From CAADGU01 sp035444285 (GTDB taxonomy: Bacteria; Chloroflexota; Anaerolineae; Promineifilales; Promineifilaceae), in NCBI GenBank assembly GCA_035444285.1, contig DAOMOK010000006.1:248001-312000 (forward strand): a DNA stretch of 64,000 bases, given 5' to 3'. Position 1 is the first letter of the stretch. The number at the start of each line of letters is the position of its first letter. Below the pieces are notes generated by a model. That model saw only the letters and a list, made by a program, of their open reading frames with translations. It was not told the DNA's origin and made no database searches. This document shows positions 22,020-30,497 of the stretch, one piece after another. Both the position numbers and the translations under genes were made by a program.

Positions 22020-22760
22020 TTAGCCTGCAAATTGCGCCAATGTCATCATCAGGGCAATGCCAAAACCCAGTACCAGGAAAAGCCCCGTTTCGCGCCCGCC
22101 ATGCTCAAACGATTCCGGGATCATCGAGTCGGTGAGCATGACAAATAACGCCCCGGCGGCAAAAGCGTCAATGGTCGCGCCGGTAACACCAGGGAAGATC
22201 TGCGCCAGGCCATACCCTAACATGGCCGCCAAAATACTGAAAACACACACGGCCAGCCACAACTTTGTAATTTTACTCCTGGCCCAGCCGCTGCTGAGCA
22301 TGCCGGCCGTGCCGCCCAACCCCTGCGGCACATTACTGATGGCCACGGCAAAGATGAAAGCGATGGAAACCTGCGGCGAATGAACCAGCGACAGACCAAG
22401 TACCAGCGACTCCGGTACGCCGTCCAAAAGGGAGCCGAGCAAAATACCTGTGCCGGAACCACCTGCCTGGCCGCCGTCTATGTCCAGGCGGTTCTCGCCG
22501 CCCATGCCATCCACCCACTTATCGGCAAAATAAAAGGTGAGTGCGCCGGCGGCCATCCCAATTCCCACCAGGAAGGTTGACTGTGCCTCCACGACCGATC
22601 CCAGGACAAGTTGGTAAGCGGCGGCGCTAATGATCGCGCCTGCGCCAAAAGCCATAATCAACCCCGTCCAGCGTGGGCCGACTAAATTCCGGTAGGCCAG
22701 CACCATACCAATTAACAGGGTGGTTGTGGCCAGTGCGCTCCAAAAAATGGCGGCAATCAC
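22020..22760 (-). CDS. ZIP-like metal permease, copy 2
   Basis: This 246-residue paralogue of 15974-16690 has the same layout: DGVPESLVLG and SNVPQG in the central helices and DSMIPESFEHGG near the end. It overlaps the APC permease stop by four bases (ATGA at 22757-22760), so the two are translationally coupled. The replacement of PEG by PQG in the second motif differs from copy 1 and may alter metal binding. Substrate metal is unknown. Confidence 0.75.
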   Translation of the reverse strand: MIAAIFWSALATTTLLIGMVLAYRNLVGPRWTGLIMAFGAGAIISAAAYQLVLGSVVEAQSTFLVGIGMAAGALTFYFADKWVDGMGGENRLDIDGGQAGGSGTGILLGSLLDGVPESLVLGLSLVHSPQVSIAFIFAVAISNVPQGLGGTAGMLSSGWARSKITKLWLAVCVFSILAAMLGYGLAQIFPGVTGATIDAFAAGALFVMLTDSMIPESFEHGGRETGLFLVLGFGIALMMTLAQFAG

Positions 22761-24067
22761 ATGGCCTCGCTTTTGAGTTCTCTTTTGCTAATGGCCCGCC
22801 AGACGGCCTCTACCACCCATGCCAGAATGATGGTGGCGATGAGGATGGCAAAGGTCTGGGGGGCGGTGATGATGGTGTACCAGGCAAAGAGGAGGATAGC
22901 CAGAGAAGTGGTGACCAGGGCCAGGTAAAGCATGGCGCGTGAGGCGCCGGTCTCGTTCACCATGCGCAGATGGGCAATGGTGATCAGAACGAAAATGACG
23001 AGGGCGACGGCGCTGCCGATAGAGGCGATGGCGCTCACATCAAACAACAGGGCCATCAGCAAGATGAGCGCCCCGGAAATGACCAGCCCCTGCGTGCCGC
23101 CGCGCCGCCGCTGCTTGCCAAAGATGGGGGGCAAATGCCCATCTTTGGCCATGGAAAAAGTAGCGCCAATGGTGGCATACAATTGGGAGTTGATCGCGCC
23201 GGTAGTGGCAAAGAGGGCGGCGATGGAGATCATGGTATAGCCAAACTGGCCGAAGATGGGTAGGGCGGCCGCGGCCAGGGCGGTGTCGGCATTGGCAATG
23301 ACCTCATCTACCGTCAGCGTGCCAAAAACACCGACGGCCAGCGCCACATAGAGGGCCATGGTGAATCCGAGGGAGATATACATGGCGCGGGGCAGGTTTT
23401 TTCTGGGATTTTCCAGGTCGCCGCCGGTAAAGGCGATCACGCCAAAGCCGAGGTAGGCGAAGAAGGTCAGGGCGACGCTGGCGAAGATATAGCTGAAAGG
23501 GGGATAAGTGGCCGGGGAGAGCAGCGATCTATCTAATTGCAGCAGCATGGCGATGGCGAAACTGCTCAAGACAACAAGGACGATGGTGACAACGGCCGTT
23601 TGCGCCTTGCTCGCCGCCTCTGCGCCAATGGTGTTGACGAAGGTGAGTAGAATGACGATGACGGCCGTAAAAATCTTGTTCCAGATGGCGGCTGCGTCTG
23701 GTCCTAAGAGCAGCGAAGTGGCATAGTTGCCGAAAGAGACGGCCACCATAGCCGTAACGATGACCACAGAAAAGTAGCCCAACATGACGATGCCGCCGGT
23801 AAACAGCCCCTTGCCATAACCGCGTACAATCCAATCAATCAGACCGCCAGCCGAAGGATAACGCGCACCCAACCTGGCAAAGGAATATCCCTGCAACAGG
23901 GCGATGATGCCGCCGATGAAAAAGGAGACCCACACGGCCGCCCCGGCTATCACCCCGGCTTCGCCAAACAGGGCAAAGATGCCTGCGCCGACCATGGAGC
24001 CAATGCCCAAAAAGACCGCCCCGCGCAGGTTGAGGGTTCTAGTTTGGGCTGCGTTTTCCGTGTTCAT
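22757..24067 (-). CDS. APC-family amino acid permease
   Basis: A 436-residue carrier with about 12 hydrophobic segments. The first helix contains GIGSMVGAGIFAL, the substrate-binding turn of the APC superfamily, and helix 6 reads FFAYLGFGVIAFTGGDLENPRKNLPRA, again typical. It probably imports an amino acid. Its start overlaps the stop of the small upstream gene by four bases and its stop overlaps the ZIP start by four, making a tight three-gene operon. Lying inside the arginine deiminase region, it could supply arginine or another amino acid, but specificity is not visible. Confidence 0.88.
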   Translation of the reverse strand: MNTENAAQTRTLNLRGAVFLGIGSMVGAGIFALFGEAGVIAGAAVWVSFFIGGIIALLQGYSFARLGARYPSAGGLIDWIVRGYGKGLFTGGIVMLGYFSVVIVTAMVAVSFGNYATSLLLGPDAAAIWNKIFTAVIVILLTFVNTIGAEAASKAQTAVVTIVLVVLSSFAIAMLLQLDRSLLSPATYPPFSYIFASVALTFFAYLGFGVIAFTGGDLENPRKNLPRAMYISLGFTMALYVALAVGVFGTLTVDEVIANADTALAAAALPIFGQFGYTMISIAALFATTGAINSQLYATIGATFSMAKDGHLPPIFGKQRRRGGTQGLVISGALILLMALLFDVSAIASIGSAVALVIFVLITIAHLRMVNETGASRAMLYLALVTTSLAILLFAWYTIITAPQTFAILIATIILAWVVEAVWRAISKRELKSEAM

Positions 24068-24330
24068 GTTTCGTCCAGATACTTCGCTTCCAACAAGCCG
24101 ACGGCCGTTAACGTTTCAATCGCTTCGGTCACGGCCGTCTCTTCGGCGCTCAGCCCTTCCATTTCCATCGCCTGAATCTGCCCATCGGCGCTTTTGCGGG
24201 CCACAAAAGCATCAATCAGGCGAATGACACCCCGGCCACGCAGAGGCAGCATCTCGGCCAAAATCTCACCGCGAAACTGGTCATCCCGGTCAAAGCCAAA
24301 CACAATCACTTGAATGGGGCCAACTTCCAT
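24064..24330 (-). CDS. Small protein, possibly DUF6325 family
   Basis: This 88-residue protein begins MEVGPIQVIVFGFDRDDQFRG and continues with a VIRLIDAFVARKSADG stretch, a pattern I associate with DUF6325, a family of unknown function. GAGAGG precedes the ATG. It is the first gene of a three-gene operon with the APC permease and the ZIP-like permease, coupled by a four-base overlap. A regulatory or partner role for the transporter is possible but unproved. Confidence 0.65.
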   Translation of the reverse strand: MEVGPIQVIVFGFDRDDQFRGEILAEMLPLRGRGVIRLIDAFVARKSADGQIQAMEMEGLSAEETAVTEAIETLTAVGLLEAKYLDET

Positions 24331-24346
24331 TTTCCCTCTCTGATTG

Positions 24347-24446
24347 CCCGTTATTCGTGAACCGTTATCCGTGAACCGTTATCCGTAATCCGTAAACCGA
24401 AGTCTGATTACGGCTCACGGATTACGGGTTACGAATCACGAATTAC
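24347..24446. repeat. Family A repeat, long inverted form
   Basis: About 100 bases of words such as CCGTTATCCGTGAA, then their reverse forms (GATTACGGCTCACGG), make a large imperfect fold-back between ornithine carbamoyltransferase and the small operon's first gene. It ends next to the carbamoyltransferase stop codon. Confidence 0.75.
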
Positions 24447-24447
24447 C

Positions 24448-25449
24448 TCAATCACCAAGCGTCGCCACCATAATCGCCTTGATGGTGTGCATCCGGTTTT
24501 CGGCCTGGGCAAAGACGATGGAGTGTTCCGATTCAAACACATCCTCTGTCACTTCCAGCCCGTCCAGACCGCTCTTCTGGTAAATCTCTTCACCCACTTT
24601 CGTTTCACGGTTGTGGAAGGCGGGCAGGCAGTGCATGAACTTCACGTGGGGGTTGCCCGTCTTTTTCACTACGTCCATGTTGATCTGATACGGCCGTAAC
24701 AGCCCAATCCGCTCGTCCCACACCTCTTTCGGTTCACCCATGGAAACCCACACATCGGTGTACAGGAAATCCACCCCTTTCACGCCCTCATCCACACTTT
24801 CCGTCAGGGTCAGGCGAGCGCCCGTCTGGGCGGCAATTTCACGGCAAGTAGCCACCAGATGCTCCTCCGGCCACAAATGTTTGGGCGCGCACAGGCGCAC
24901 ATCCATGCCCAGTTGACAGCCCATCACCATCAGCGAATTGCCCATGTTGTTGCGGGCGTCGCCCAGGTAGCAGTAGGCGATCTCGTTGAGATGCTTGTCG
25001 GTATACTCCGTCATGGTTAGCACATCACACAGCGTTTGGGTGGGGTGGAAATCGTCCGTCAGCCCATTCCACACCGGTACACCGGCATACTGGCCCAACA
25101 CTTCCACCAACTCCTGCCCAAAACCACGATACTCAATGCCGTCATACATCCGCCCCAGGACGCGGGCGGTATCTTTCATGGACTCTTTGTGGCCGATTTG
25201 GGAGCCGGATGGCCCCAGGTAGGTGACGTGCGCACCCTGGTCGTAAGCGGCCACTTCAAAGGCGCAGCGGGTGCGGGTGGAGGTTTTTTCAAAGATCAGA
25301 GCGATGTTTTTGCCCTTGAGCCGCTGTTGTTCATAGCCGCCATACTTGGCCGCTTTCAGGTCGGCGGACAGTTTGAGCAAGAACTTGAGTTCTTCCGGGG
25401 TGAAATCCAACTCTTTCAGAAAGTTGCGGTTGCGTAAATTAAAAGCCAT
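24448..25449 (-). CDS. arcB: Ornithine carbamoyltransferase (catabolic, ArcB role)
   Basis: It interconverts citrulline plus phosphate with ornithine plus carbamoyl phosphate. The carbamoyl-phosphate site STRTR is at residues 57-61 and the ornithine site HCLP at 273-276. AGGAG precedes the ATG. At 333 residues and with the MAFNLRNRNFL N-terminus it resembles the catabolic branch. Its neighbours arcA, arcC and a YfcC antiporter support the catabolic role, and no biosynthetic arg genes are nearby. An anabolic ArgF role cannot be fully excluded. Confidence 0.93.
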   Translation of the reverse strand: MAFNLRNRNFLKELDFTPEELKFLLKLSADLKAAKYGGYEQQRLKGKNIALIFEKTSTRTRCAFEVAAYDQGAHVTYLGPSGSQIGHKESMKDTARVLGRMYDGIEYRGFGQELVEVLGQYAGVPVWNGLTDDFHPTQTLCDVLTMTEYTDKHLNEIAYCYLGDARNNMGNSLMVMGCQLGMDVRLCAPKHLWPEEHLVATCREIAAQTGARLTLTESVDEGVKGVDFLYTDVWVSMGEPKEVWDERIGLLRPYQINMDVVKKTGNPHVKFMHCLPAFHNRETKVGEEIYQKSGLDGLEVTEDVFESEHSIVFAQAENRMHTIKAIMVATLGD

Positions 25450-25497
25450 TTTTTTATCTCCTTGTGTTTATGGTAACCGCTTATGAAGATTAACTTT

Positions 25498-25690
25498 TTA
25501 ATTCGGTAATAAACCCGGCGGTTGAAACCGCGCCTACACAAGGCGAAGACCGCCTTCGCGGTCTGGGTGCCAGCCGACGAAGGTCGGCTTTGCCTCTTGT
25601 AGCCGCGAATTTATTCGCCGGGTGTGGATTACCAATTTATTTTCTTAACTTTCATTAGCGGTTAAACGACTAAAGTCGTTACTACAAACC
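25498..25690. repeat. Mosaic of short intergenic palindromes
   Basis: This 245-base gap between ornithine carbamoyltransferase and the antiporter gene contains several small fold-backs, including GACCGCCTTCGCGGTC, AGCCGACGAAGGTCGGCT and a CGACTAAAGTCG palindrome followed by TTACTACAAAC, a family B outer arm. No gene is seen. Confidence 0.5.
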
Positions 25691-25694
25691 AAAA

Positions 25695-27185
25695 CTAGAA
25701 TATCTGACCAGGGACGAATACACCGATGCTCAAGACGACGGTGTAAATCAGAAACAGGACAACTAACAAGGGCAGGGCAAAACGCAGCCACTTGTCATAG
25801 CGGACACGGCCGAGCGCCAGACCACCCATGACGACGGCGAAGGTGGGGTTGACGATATTGAGCAAGCCACTGGCTGATTGATAGGCGGTGACGATCAGGC
25901 TGCGGTCTACATTGGCAATGTCGGCCAGGGGGGACATGATGGGCATGGTCACGGTCGCCAGCCCGGAGGAGGAGGGGATGAGGAAACCAAGCGGCAGATA
26001 GAGCAGGGACATCAGGTTGATGAAAGCCACGCCGCCCAGACCAGCGACGGCGTTTTCCGCCCAATAGAGGATGGTGTCAATGATCAGCCCGTTATTCATA
26101 ATGACGCTGATGCCCCGCGCCAGACCGATGACCAGGGCAACACCGAGCATGTCCCGCGCTCCGGTGATGAATGTTTCGGATATACCCGCCTCACCCAGAC
26201 CGCCGATGATACCAATGAGGATAGCAAAACCGAGGAAAAGGGCTACAAATTCGCCAAACCACCAGTTCCATTGCGGCAGGCCAATGCCCAGGTCTTGCCA
26301 GGGGATGACGCTGAAAACCATGATGAGAAAGGCCAGACCAAACAGCGCCAGGATGAGTTTGCGTTTGCCGGTGAATTCGGGCATGGCTTCGCCGCTGCCT
26401 TTGAGGAAGCGCTTTTCGTTTTCTTCTTTGAGTTCGTATACAAGGGATTTGGTGGGGTCTTTTTTGACTTTTTCGGCGTAGCGGGTGACAAAGACGATGC
26501 CTACGGCCGTGCCCAACACCAATATGATAATCCGCGACACCAACCCATCGGCGATGGAAATACCGGCAAAACCGGAGGCCACGCCGGTGGCAAACGGATT
26601 GACGGTGGAGGCCAACACGCCAACGCCCGCGCCGATCATAATCACGGCCACGCCGGTAAAGGCGTCATAGCCGGCGGCAATCATCACGGCAATGATGAGG
26701 CCATAAAAGGCCAGCGACTCTTCGGCCATGCCATAGCTGGTGCCGCCCAGGGCAAACACGCACATCAACACGGCAATCATCCACTTTTCCCGCCCTTCGA
26801 GGGCGACGGTGATTTTGCCGATACCGGCGTCAATGGCGCCGGTAGCCATGGTCATGCTCAAAAAGCCGCCAATGATCAGGACAAACAAGGCCACATCAAT
26901 GGCCCCGTACAGTTCACCCACGTTGTAGACGCTGACGGAGCCGTCTTCGGCCTGCAAGCCATACATACCATTCACCGGGGCCATCAGCCCATCGCGGATG
27001 ATGCGCTGCGGATTTGCTTCCACTTCGTGATAGCTGCCGGGAATGGGTTCGCCTGCTTCGTTTTTATCATACTGCCCGGCCGGAATAAGCCAGGTGGCGA
27101 TAACCACCAGGATGAGCAAGATGAACAGGACGGTATACGCAGTAGGGAAGGTGAATTTCCTTTTGCTTTCTTCTGCCTTGGTCAT
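25695..27185 (-). CDS. YfcC/ArcD-type amino acid antiporter
   Basis: A 496-residue protein with about 12 hydrophobic segments. The opening helix PTAYTVLFILLILVVIATW followed by LIPAGQYD is characteristic of the YfcC family of basic amino acid antiporters (related to the C4-dicarboxylate DcuC group). In this setting it most likely exchanges arginine for ornithine across the membrane, completing the arginine deiminase pathway. It is the first large gene of the same-strand series running down to the MFS gene. The family link is clear but the substrate is inferred from context. Confidence 0.82.
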   Translation of the reverse strand: MTKAEESKRKFTFPTAYTVLFILLILVVIATWLIPAGQYDKNEAGEPIPGSYHEVEANPQRIIRDGLMAPVNGMYGLQAEDGSVSVYNVGELYGAIDVALFVLIIGGFLSMTMATGAIDAGIGKITVALEGREKWMIAVLMCVFALGGTSYGMAEESLAFYGLIIAVMIAAGYDAFTGVAVIMIGAGVGVLASTVNPFATGVASGFAGISIADGLVSRIIILVLGTAVGIVFVTRYAEKVKKDPTKSLVYELKEENEKRFLKGSGEAMPEFTGKRKLILALFGLAFLIMVFSVIPWQDLGIGLPQWNWWFGEFVALFLGFAILIGIIGGLGEAGISETFITGARDMLGVALVIGLARGISVIMNNGLIIDTILYWAENAVAGLGGVAFINLMSLLYLPLGFLIPSSSGLATVTMPIMSPLADIANVDRSLIVTAYQSASGLLNIVNPTFAVVMGGLALGRVRYDKWLRFALPLLVVLFLIYTVVLSIGVFVPGQIF

Positions 27186-27210
27186 TGTTGAGTCCTCCTT
27201 CGTAAATAGT

Positions 27211-27261
27211 TTGTAGTAGGCGATTTATCGCCTGCGGACGGCACTAAAGTGCCTACTACAA
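27211..27261. repeat. Family B cruciform repeat
   Basis: The outer arms TTGTAGTAGGC and GCCTACTACAA enclose two different palindromes, GGCGATTTATCGCC and GGCACTAAAGTGCC. It lies between the antiporter gene and the small gene upstream. Confidence 0.85.
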
Positions 27262-27268
27262 GCAGTTT

Positions 27269-27529
27269 TCATTCATCCCAATCCAGACGTTCCACCGACA
27301 AAAGGGGCAACCCCAGGTTATAGACGCTGTTAAGGACGCCCACCAGAGCGGCCTGGTCTTTCAGACGGCCGGTCAGGGTGGTCACGGCCGTGTGCCCCTC
27401 CTCTTCCTCACTGACAACAATCGTCATCCCGCCCAACTGTTCTGACCAGCTTTCATCCAAAACGCCCTGTAGCCGCAGACAATAGGTGGCGGGGGTATGT
27501 AATCGAAGCAACTGTTTTTTCTGGGCCAT
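27269..27529 (-). CDS. Small unknown protein
   Basis: An 86-residue soluble protein, possibly beta-rich, with the striking stretch LDESWSEQLGGMTIVV and a C-terminal GRLKDQAALVGVLNSVYNLGLPLLSVE. I have seen related short conserved hypotheticals, but no function is known. AGGAAGGT precedes the ATG at 27529, while a start ten codons upstream lacks a site. It stands at the head of the arginine deiminase series, divergent from the LuxR-like regulator, so both share an intergenic region of 180 bases. Confidence 0.6.
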   Translation of the reverse strand: MAQKKQLLRLHTPATYCLRLQGVLDESWSEQLGGMTIVVSEEEEGHTAVTTLTGRLKDQAALVGVLNSVYNLGLPLLSVERLDWDE

Positions 27530-27709
27530 GACACTTACCTTCCTCGGTAATCCCCTCATTTGTTAAGAATAGCGCTTCTTCGGGATAGACAATACCGCCT
27601 ATAAGTTGTAAAAAAGTGCCATATTTAGGATAATGCGCCATCGTATAGAAGGCGTATACCTGAACCCGCGATACATTACAGGCGAGAGACAAAACGAGGC
27701 TTGGGCATT

Positions 27710-30409
27710 GTGCCGAAAAAGAATGGCATGACCGCACCACTGGTGCGCACCAAATTTTACCGCCCGCCGGTGCCAGAAAGTTTGGTGCCACGACCCCGGT
27801 TGATCAAGAGACTCAACCAGGCCAGCACACGGCCGTTTACCCTGATTAGCGCCCCCGCCGGTTATGGCAAATCTACCCTGCTGAGCGCCTGGCTGCGACA
27901 ATGGCCGGGGCCGGCTGCCTGGTTGTCCCTGGACGCCCACGATAATGAACTGCGCCTGTTCCTGGCCTACTTTCTGGCGGCCATCTACACCATGGCCCCC
28001 GACATGGGCACGGCTACCGAAACGCTGCTCAACGGGCCGGTGCTGCCGCCAACGGCCGTACTCGTCGCCAACCTGATCAACGACCTGGATGAAATCACCC
28101 ACGACTTTGTGCTGGTTCTGGATGATTATTACCACATCGGGAACCGGAAGATACATGAGTTGTTCACCGCCCTCTTGCGCCAGCCACCCCGCGCCATGCA
28201 CCTGGTGATGGCTACCCGGCATGACCCTTTGCTGCCACGAATTTCGCTGTTGGAGCAAGGCAAAATGGCGGAATTGCGCGCCTCAGAACTGGCGCTGACG
28301 CTGGCGGAAACGACTGTTTATCTGCAACAAACGCTTTCCATCCAACCAGACCCGGCGGTGACCGCCGCCCTCTATAACAAGACCGAAGGCTGGCTCGCCG
28401 GGCTGCGCCTGGCGGTGTTATCGCTGCCATACCAGGCGGACGCCGACGCTATGCTCACGCAATTGCAGGCAAACAACCGGCTGGTTATGGATTATCTGGT
28501 GGCCGAGGTGTTGGAGCAGCAGCCGCCACCGTTTCAAGAAGCTCTGCTGCAAACGGCCGTGCTTGACCAATTCAACAGCGATTTATGCACGGCCGTTTGC
28601 TGGCCGGATGCGCCAGAAATGAGCGACAAGGGGCCGCAATTTATCACCTGGTTGGAAACAACCAACCTGTTTATTATCCCGCTGGACGAGCAGCATGAGT
28701 GGTACCGTTATCATCATCTGTTTCAGGAATTGATGCAGCACCAGTTACACCAGCGTTACAGCCGAGAGCAGATTGCGGCGCTGCACGGCCGTGCCAGCCA
28801 ATGGTTTGCTCAACACAACCAGCCCGTGATCGCTATCCGACACGCCCTGGCTGCCAACAATATCCAGGCGGCCGTGCAGATTGTAGCTGACCGGCGACAC
28901 CAACTGATGAACCAGGAAGAATGGCCGTTGTTGAACCGCCTGCTGCACCTGTTTCCGGCGACTCTGGTAAATGAAGAACCAGAATTGCTCATGCTGCGCG
29001 CCTGGATTCTGTATAGTCAATGGCGTTATGGGGAAATGCCCGCCCTCTTAGAGCAGCTAGAAAACCTGCTGGCTCGTGCCCCAGAGTCAACGGGCGTTCG
29101 CCTCAACGGTGAATTGGCTGCGCTGCGTAGCCAGCAATATTATTGGGCTAATGACGGTGTGCAAGCCGTGGCCTGGGGCCAGCTTGCCCTGGCAGAGGTG
29201 CCGCCGCAGTGCGGCTATGTGCGCGGTGTGGCCTGGGTTTTTCTGAGCGGGGGGCGCTACTTATTGGGTGACATACGGCCGTCGGTGGCGGCGGCGCAAC
29301 TGGCGTTAGAGGCAGAAGCAGGGTTTCATGCCGTGTTGGCGGTGCGTCTGCTGCCGGCGCTGGCCTTCCTCTACCGGGCGCAGGCCAACCTGCCGGAACT
29401 GATTCATGTTGCCAACCGCCTGCTCTGGCTGGCCGAAGAGCGGAAATTCCCGGAAAGTGCTGGCTGGGCCCACCACTTTTTAGGTACGGCCGCTTATTAC
29501 CAGAATCGGTTGCTAGGGGCGGAAAACCACTTTCAAGCAGCCGTCCGCAGCCGCTACCAGGTACACGGCCATGCGTTCATCCAGAGCGGCTTTGGGCTGG
29601 CGCTTACCTATCAGGCGCAGGGGCGGTTTGCCGAGGCGCAGGCGGTGGCGGCGGAGATGGCCTCTTTTTTGACCGAGGTAAAAAACGCCAACCAGCTTTT
29701 TAAGGTACAGGCCTTTCAGTCACATCTGGCTTTGCTGCAAGGCGACACGGCCGTAGCCGTTCCGTGGATCGCCCCGGCTGCGGCGCGTCTCGGTTCGACC
29801 CCCATGCTTGAATTTTATGAGCCAGAATTGACCCTGGTGCGGGCGCTGCTGGTGTTGGGGCAATGGAGTGAGGCTGAAAGCTATCTTTCCCAACTGCAAC
29901 AGCTACTGGAAACAACCCATAACACCCTCTTTCTGGTAGAGGCATATCTGTTACGCGCCTGGCTGCATCAATTACACGAGGAAAGGGAGACGGCCGTCGC
30001 CGTTTTCAAACAGGCACTCACCCTGGCGGCCCCGGCCCGGCTCATCCGCCCGGTTGCCGATTATGGTGCGGCGTTAGCCCCCCTCTTTGCCCAACTATCC
30101 CACCAGCACTTTCTGCCTGACTACCTGCCCCACATTTTAGCGGCCATGCCGGCGTTCGACCCGGCTGCCCCGGCCTCCGGCGCGCAAGTTACACTGCTCG
30201 ATAAACCGCTGATTGAGTCATTGACCAACCGGGAAATGGATGTGCTGGTGCTCATGGAAAAACGGCTGACCAATAAGGAGATCGCCCAGGAACTGGGCAT
30301 TTCTGTGGTGACGGTGAAACGGCACACCTATAACCTGTCTCAAAAGTTGGGGGTACACGGCCGTCGCGAGGCCGTCAATGAAGCGCGCAAGTTAGGGGTC
30401 ATTGCGTGA
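27710..30409 (+). CDS. MalT-like LuxR-family ATP-dependent activator
   Basis: This large regulator (about 899 residues) has the STAND plan. The P-loop is SAPAGYGKST at about residues 44-53, Walker B is FVLVLDDYYHIG at about 137-148, a long helical TPR-like region spans 350-800, and a LuxR helix-turn-helix ends the protein (LTNREMDVLVLMEKRLTNKEIAQ). Ligand binding to the TPR part would let it activate transcription. The GTG at 27710 has GAGG ten bases upstream; a TTG at 27701 is also possible. It is divergent from the arginine deiminase series and may control it. Confidence 0.88.
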   Translation: MPKKNGMTAPLVRTKFYRPPVPESLVPRPRLIKRLNQASTRPFTLISAPAGYGKSTLLSAWLRQWPGPAAWLSLDAHDNELRLFLAYFLAAIYTMAPDMGTATETLLNGPVLPPTAVLVANLINDLDEITHDFVLVLDDYYHIGNRKIHELFTALLRQPPRAMHLVMATRHDPLLPRISLLEQGKMAELRASELALTLAETTVYLQQTLSIQPDPAVTAALYNKTEGWLAGLRLAVLSLPYQADADAMLTQLQANNRLVMDYLVAEVLEQQPPPFQEALLQTAVLDQFNSDLCTAVCWPDAPEMSDKGPQFITWLETTNLFIIPLDEQHEWYRYHHLFQELMQHQLHQRYSREQIAALHGRASQWFAQHNQPVIAIRHALAANNIQAAVQIVADRRHQLMNQEEWPLLNRLLHLFPATLVNEEPELLMLRAWILYSQWRYGEMPALLEQLENLLARAPESTGVRLNGELAALRSQQYYWANDGVQAVAWGQLALAEVPPQCGYVRGVAWVFLSGGRYLLGDIRPSVAAAQLALEAEAGFHAVLAVRLLPALAFLYRAQANLPELIHVANRLLWLAEERKFPESAGWAHHFLGTAAYYQNRLLGAENHFQAAVRSRYQVHGHAFIQSGFGLALTYQAQGRFAEAQAVAAEMASFLTEVKNANQLFKVQAFQSHLALLQGDTAVAVPWIAPAAARLGSTPMLEFYEPELTLVRALLVLGQWSEAESYLSQLQQLLETTHNTLFLVEAYLLRAWLHQLHEERETAVAVFKQALTLAAPARLIRPVADYGAALAPLFAQLSHQHFLPDYLPHILAAMPAFDPAAPASGAQVTLLDKPLIESLTNREMDVLVLMEKRLTNKEIAQELGISVVTVKRHTYNLSQKLGVHGRREAVNEARKLGVIA

Positions 30410-30497
30410 CGAGTGACGAGTGACGGGCCATTCCGGTCACGTATCATGCATCACTCGTCACGTATCACGCATCACTCGTCACGCATCACTCGTCACT
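30405..30497. repeat. GTGACGAG/TCACTCGTCACGC word repeat
   Basis: Units of GAGTGACGAG are followed by many TCACTCGTCACGTATCACGC units in the reverse sense. It fills the gap between the convergent regulator and permease genes and touches both stop codons. Confidence 0.8.

Noticed and set aside
25878..27191. A 437-codon plus-strand reading frame opposite the YfcC-type antiporter gene
   Set aside because: It is antisense to a clearly conserved transporter, its translation is rich in His, Gln and Asp without any domain, and it has no ribosome site.
27599..28258. A 219-codon minus-strand frame opposite the LuxR-like regulator
   Set aside because: It is antisense to the P-loop region and lacks any domain or ribosome site.
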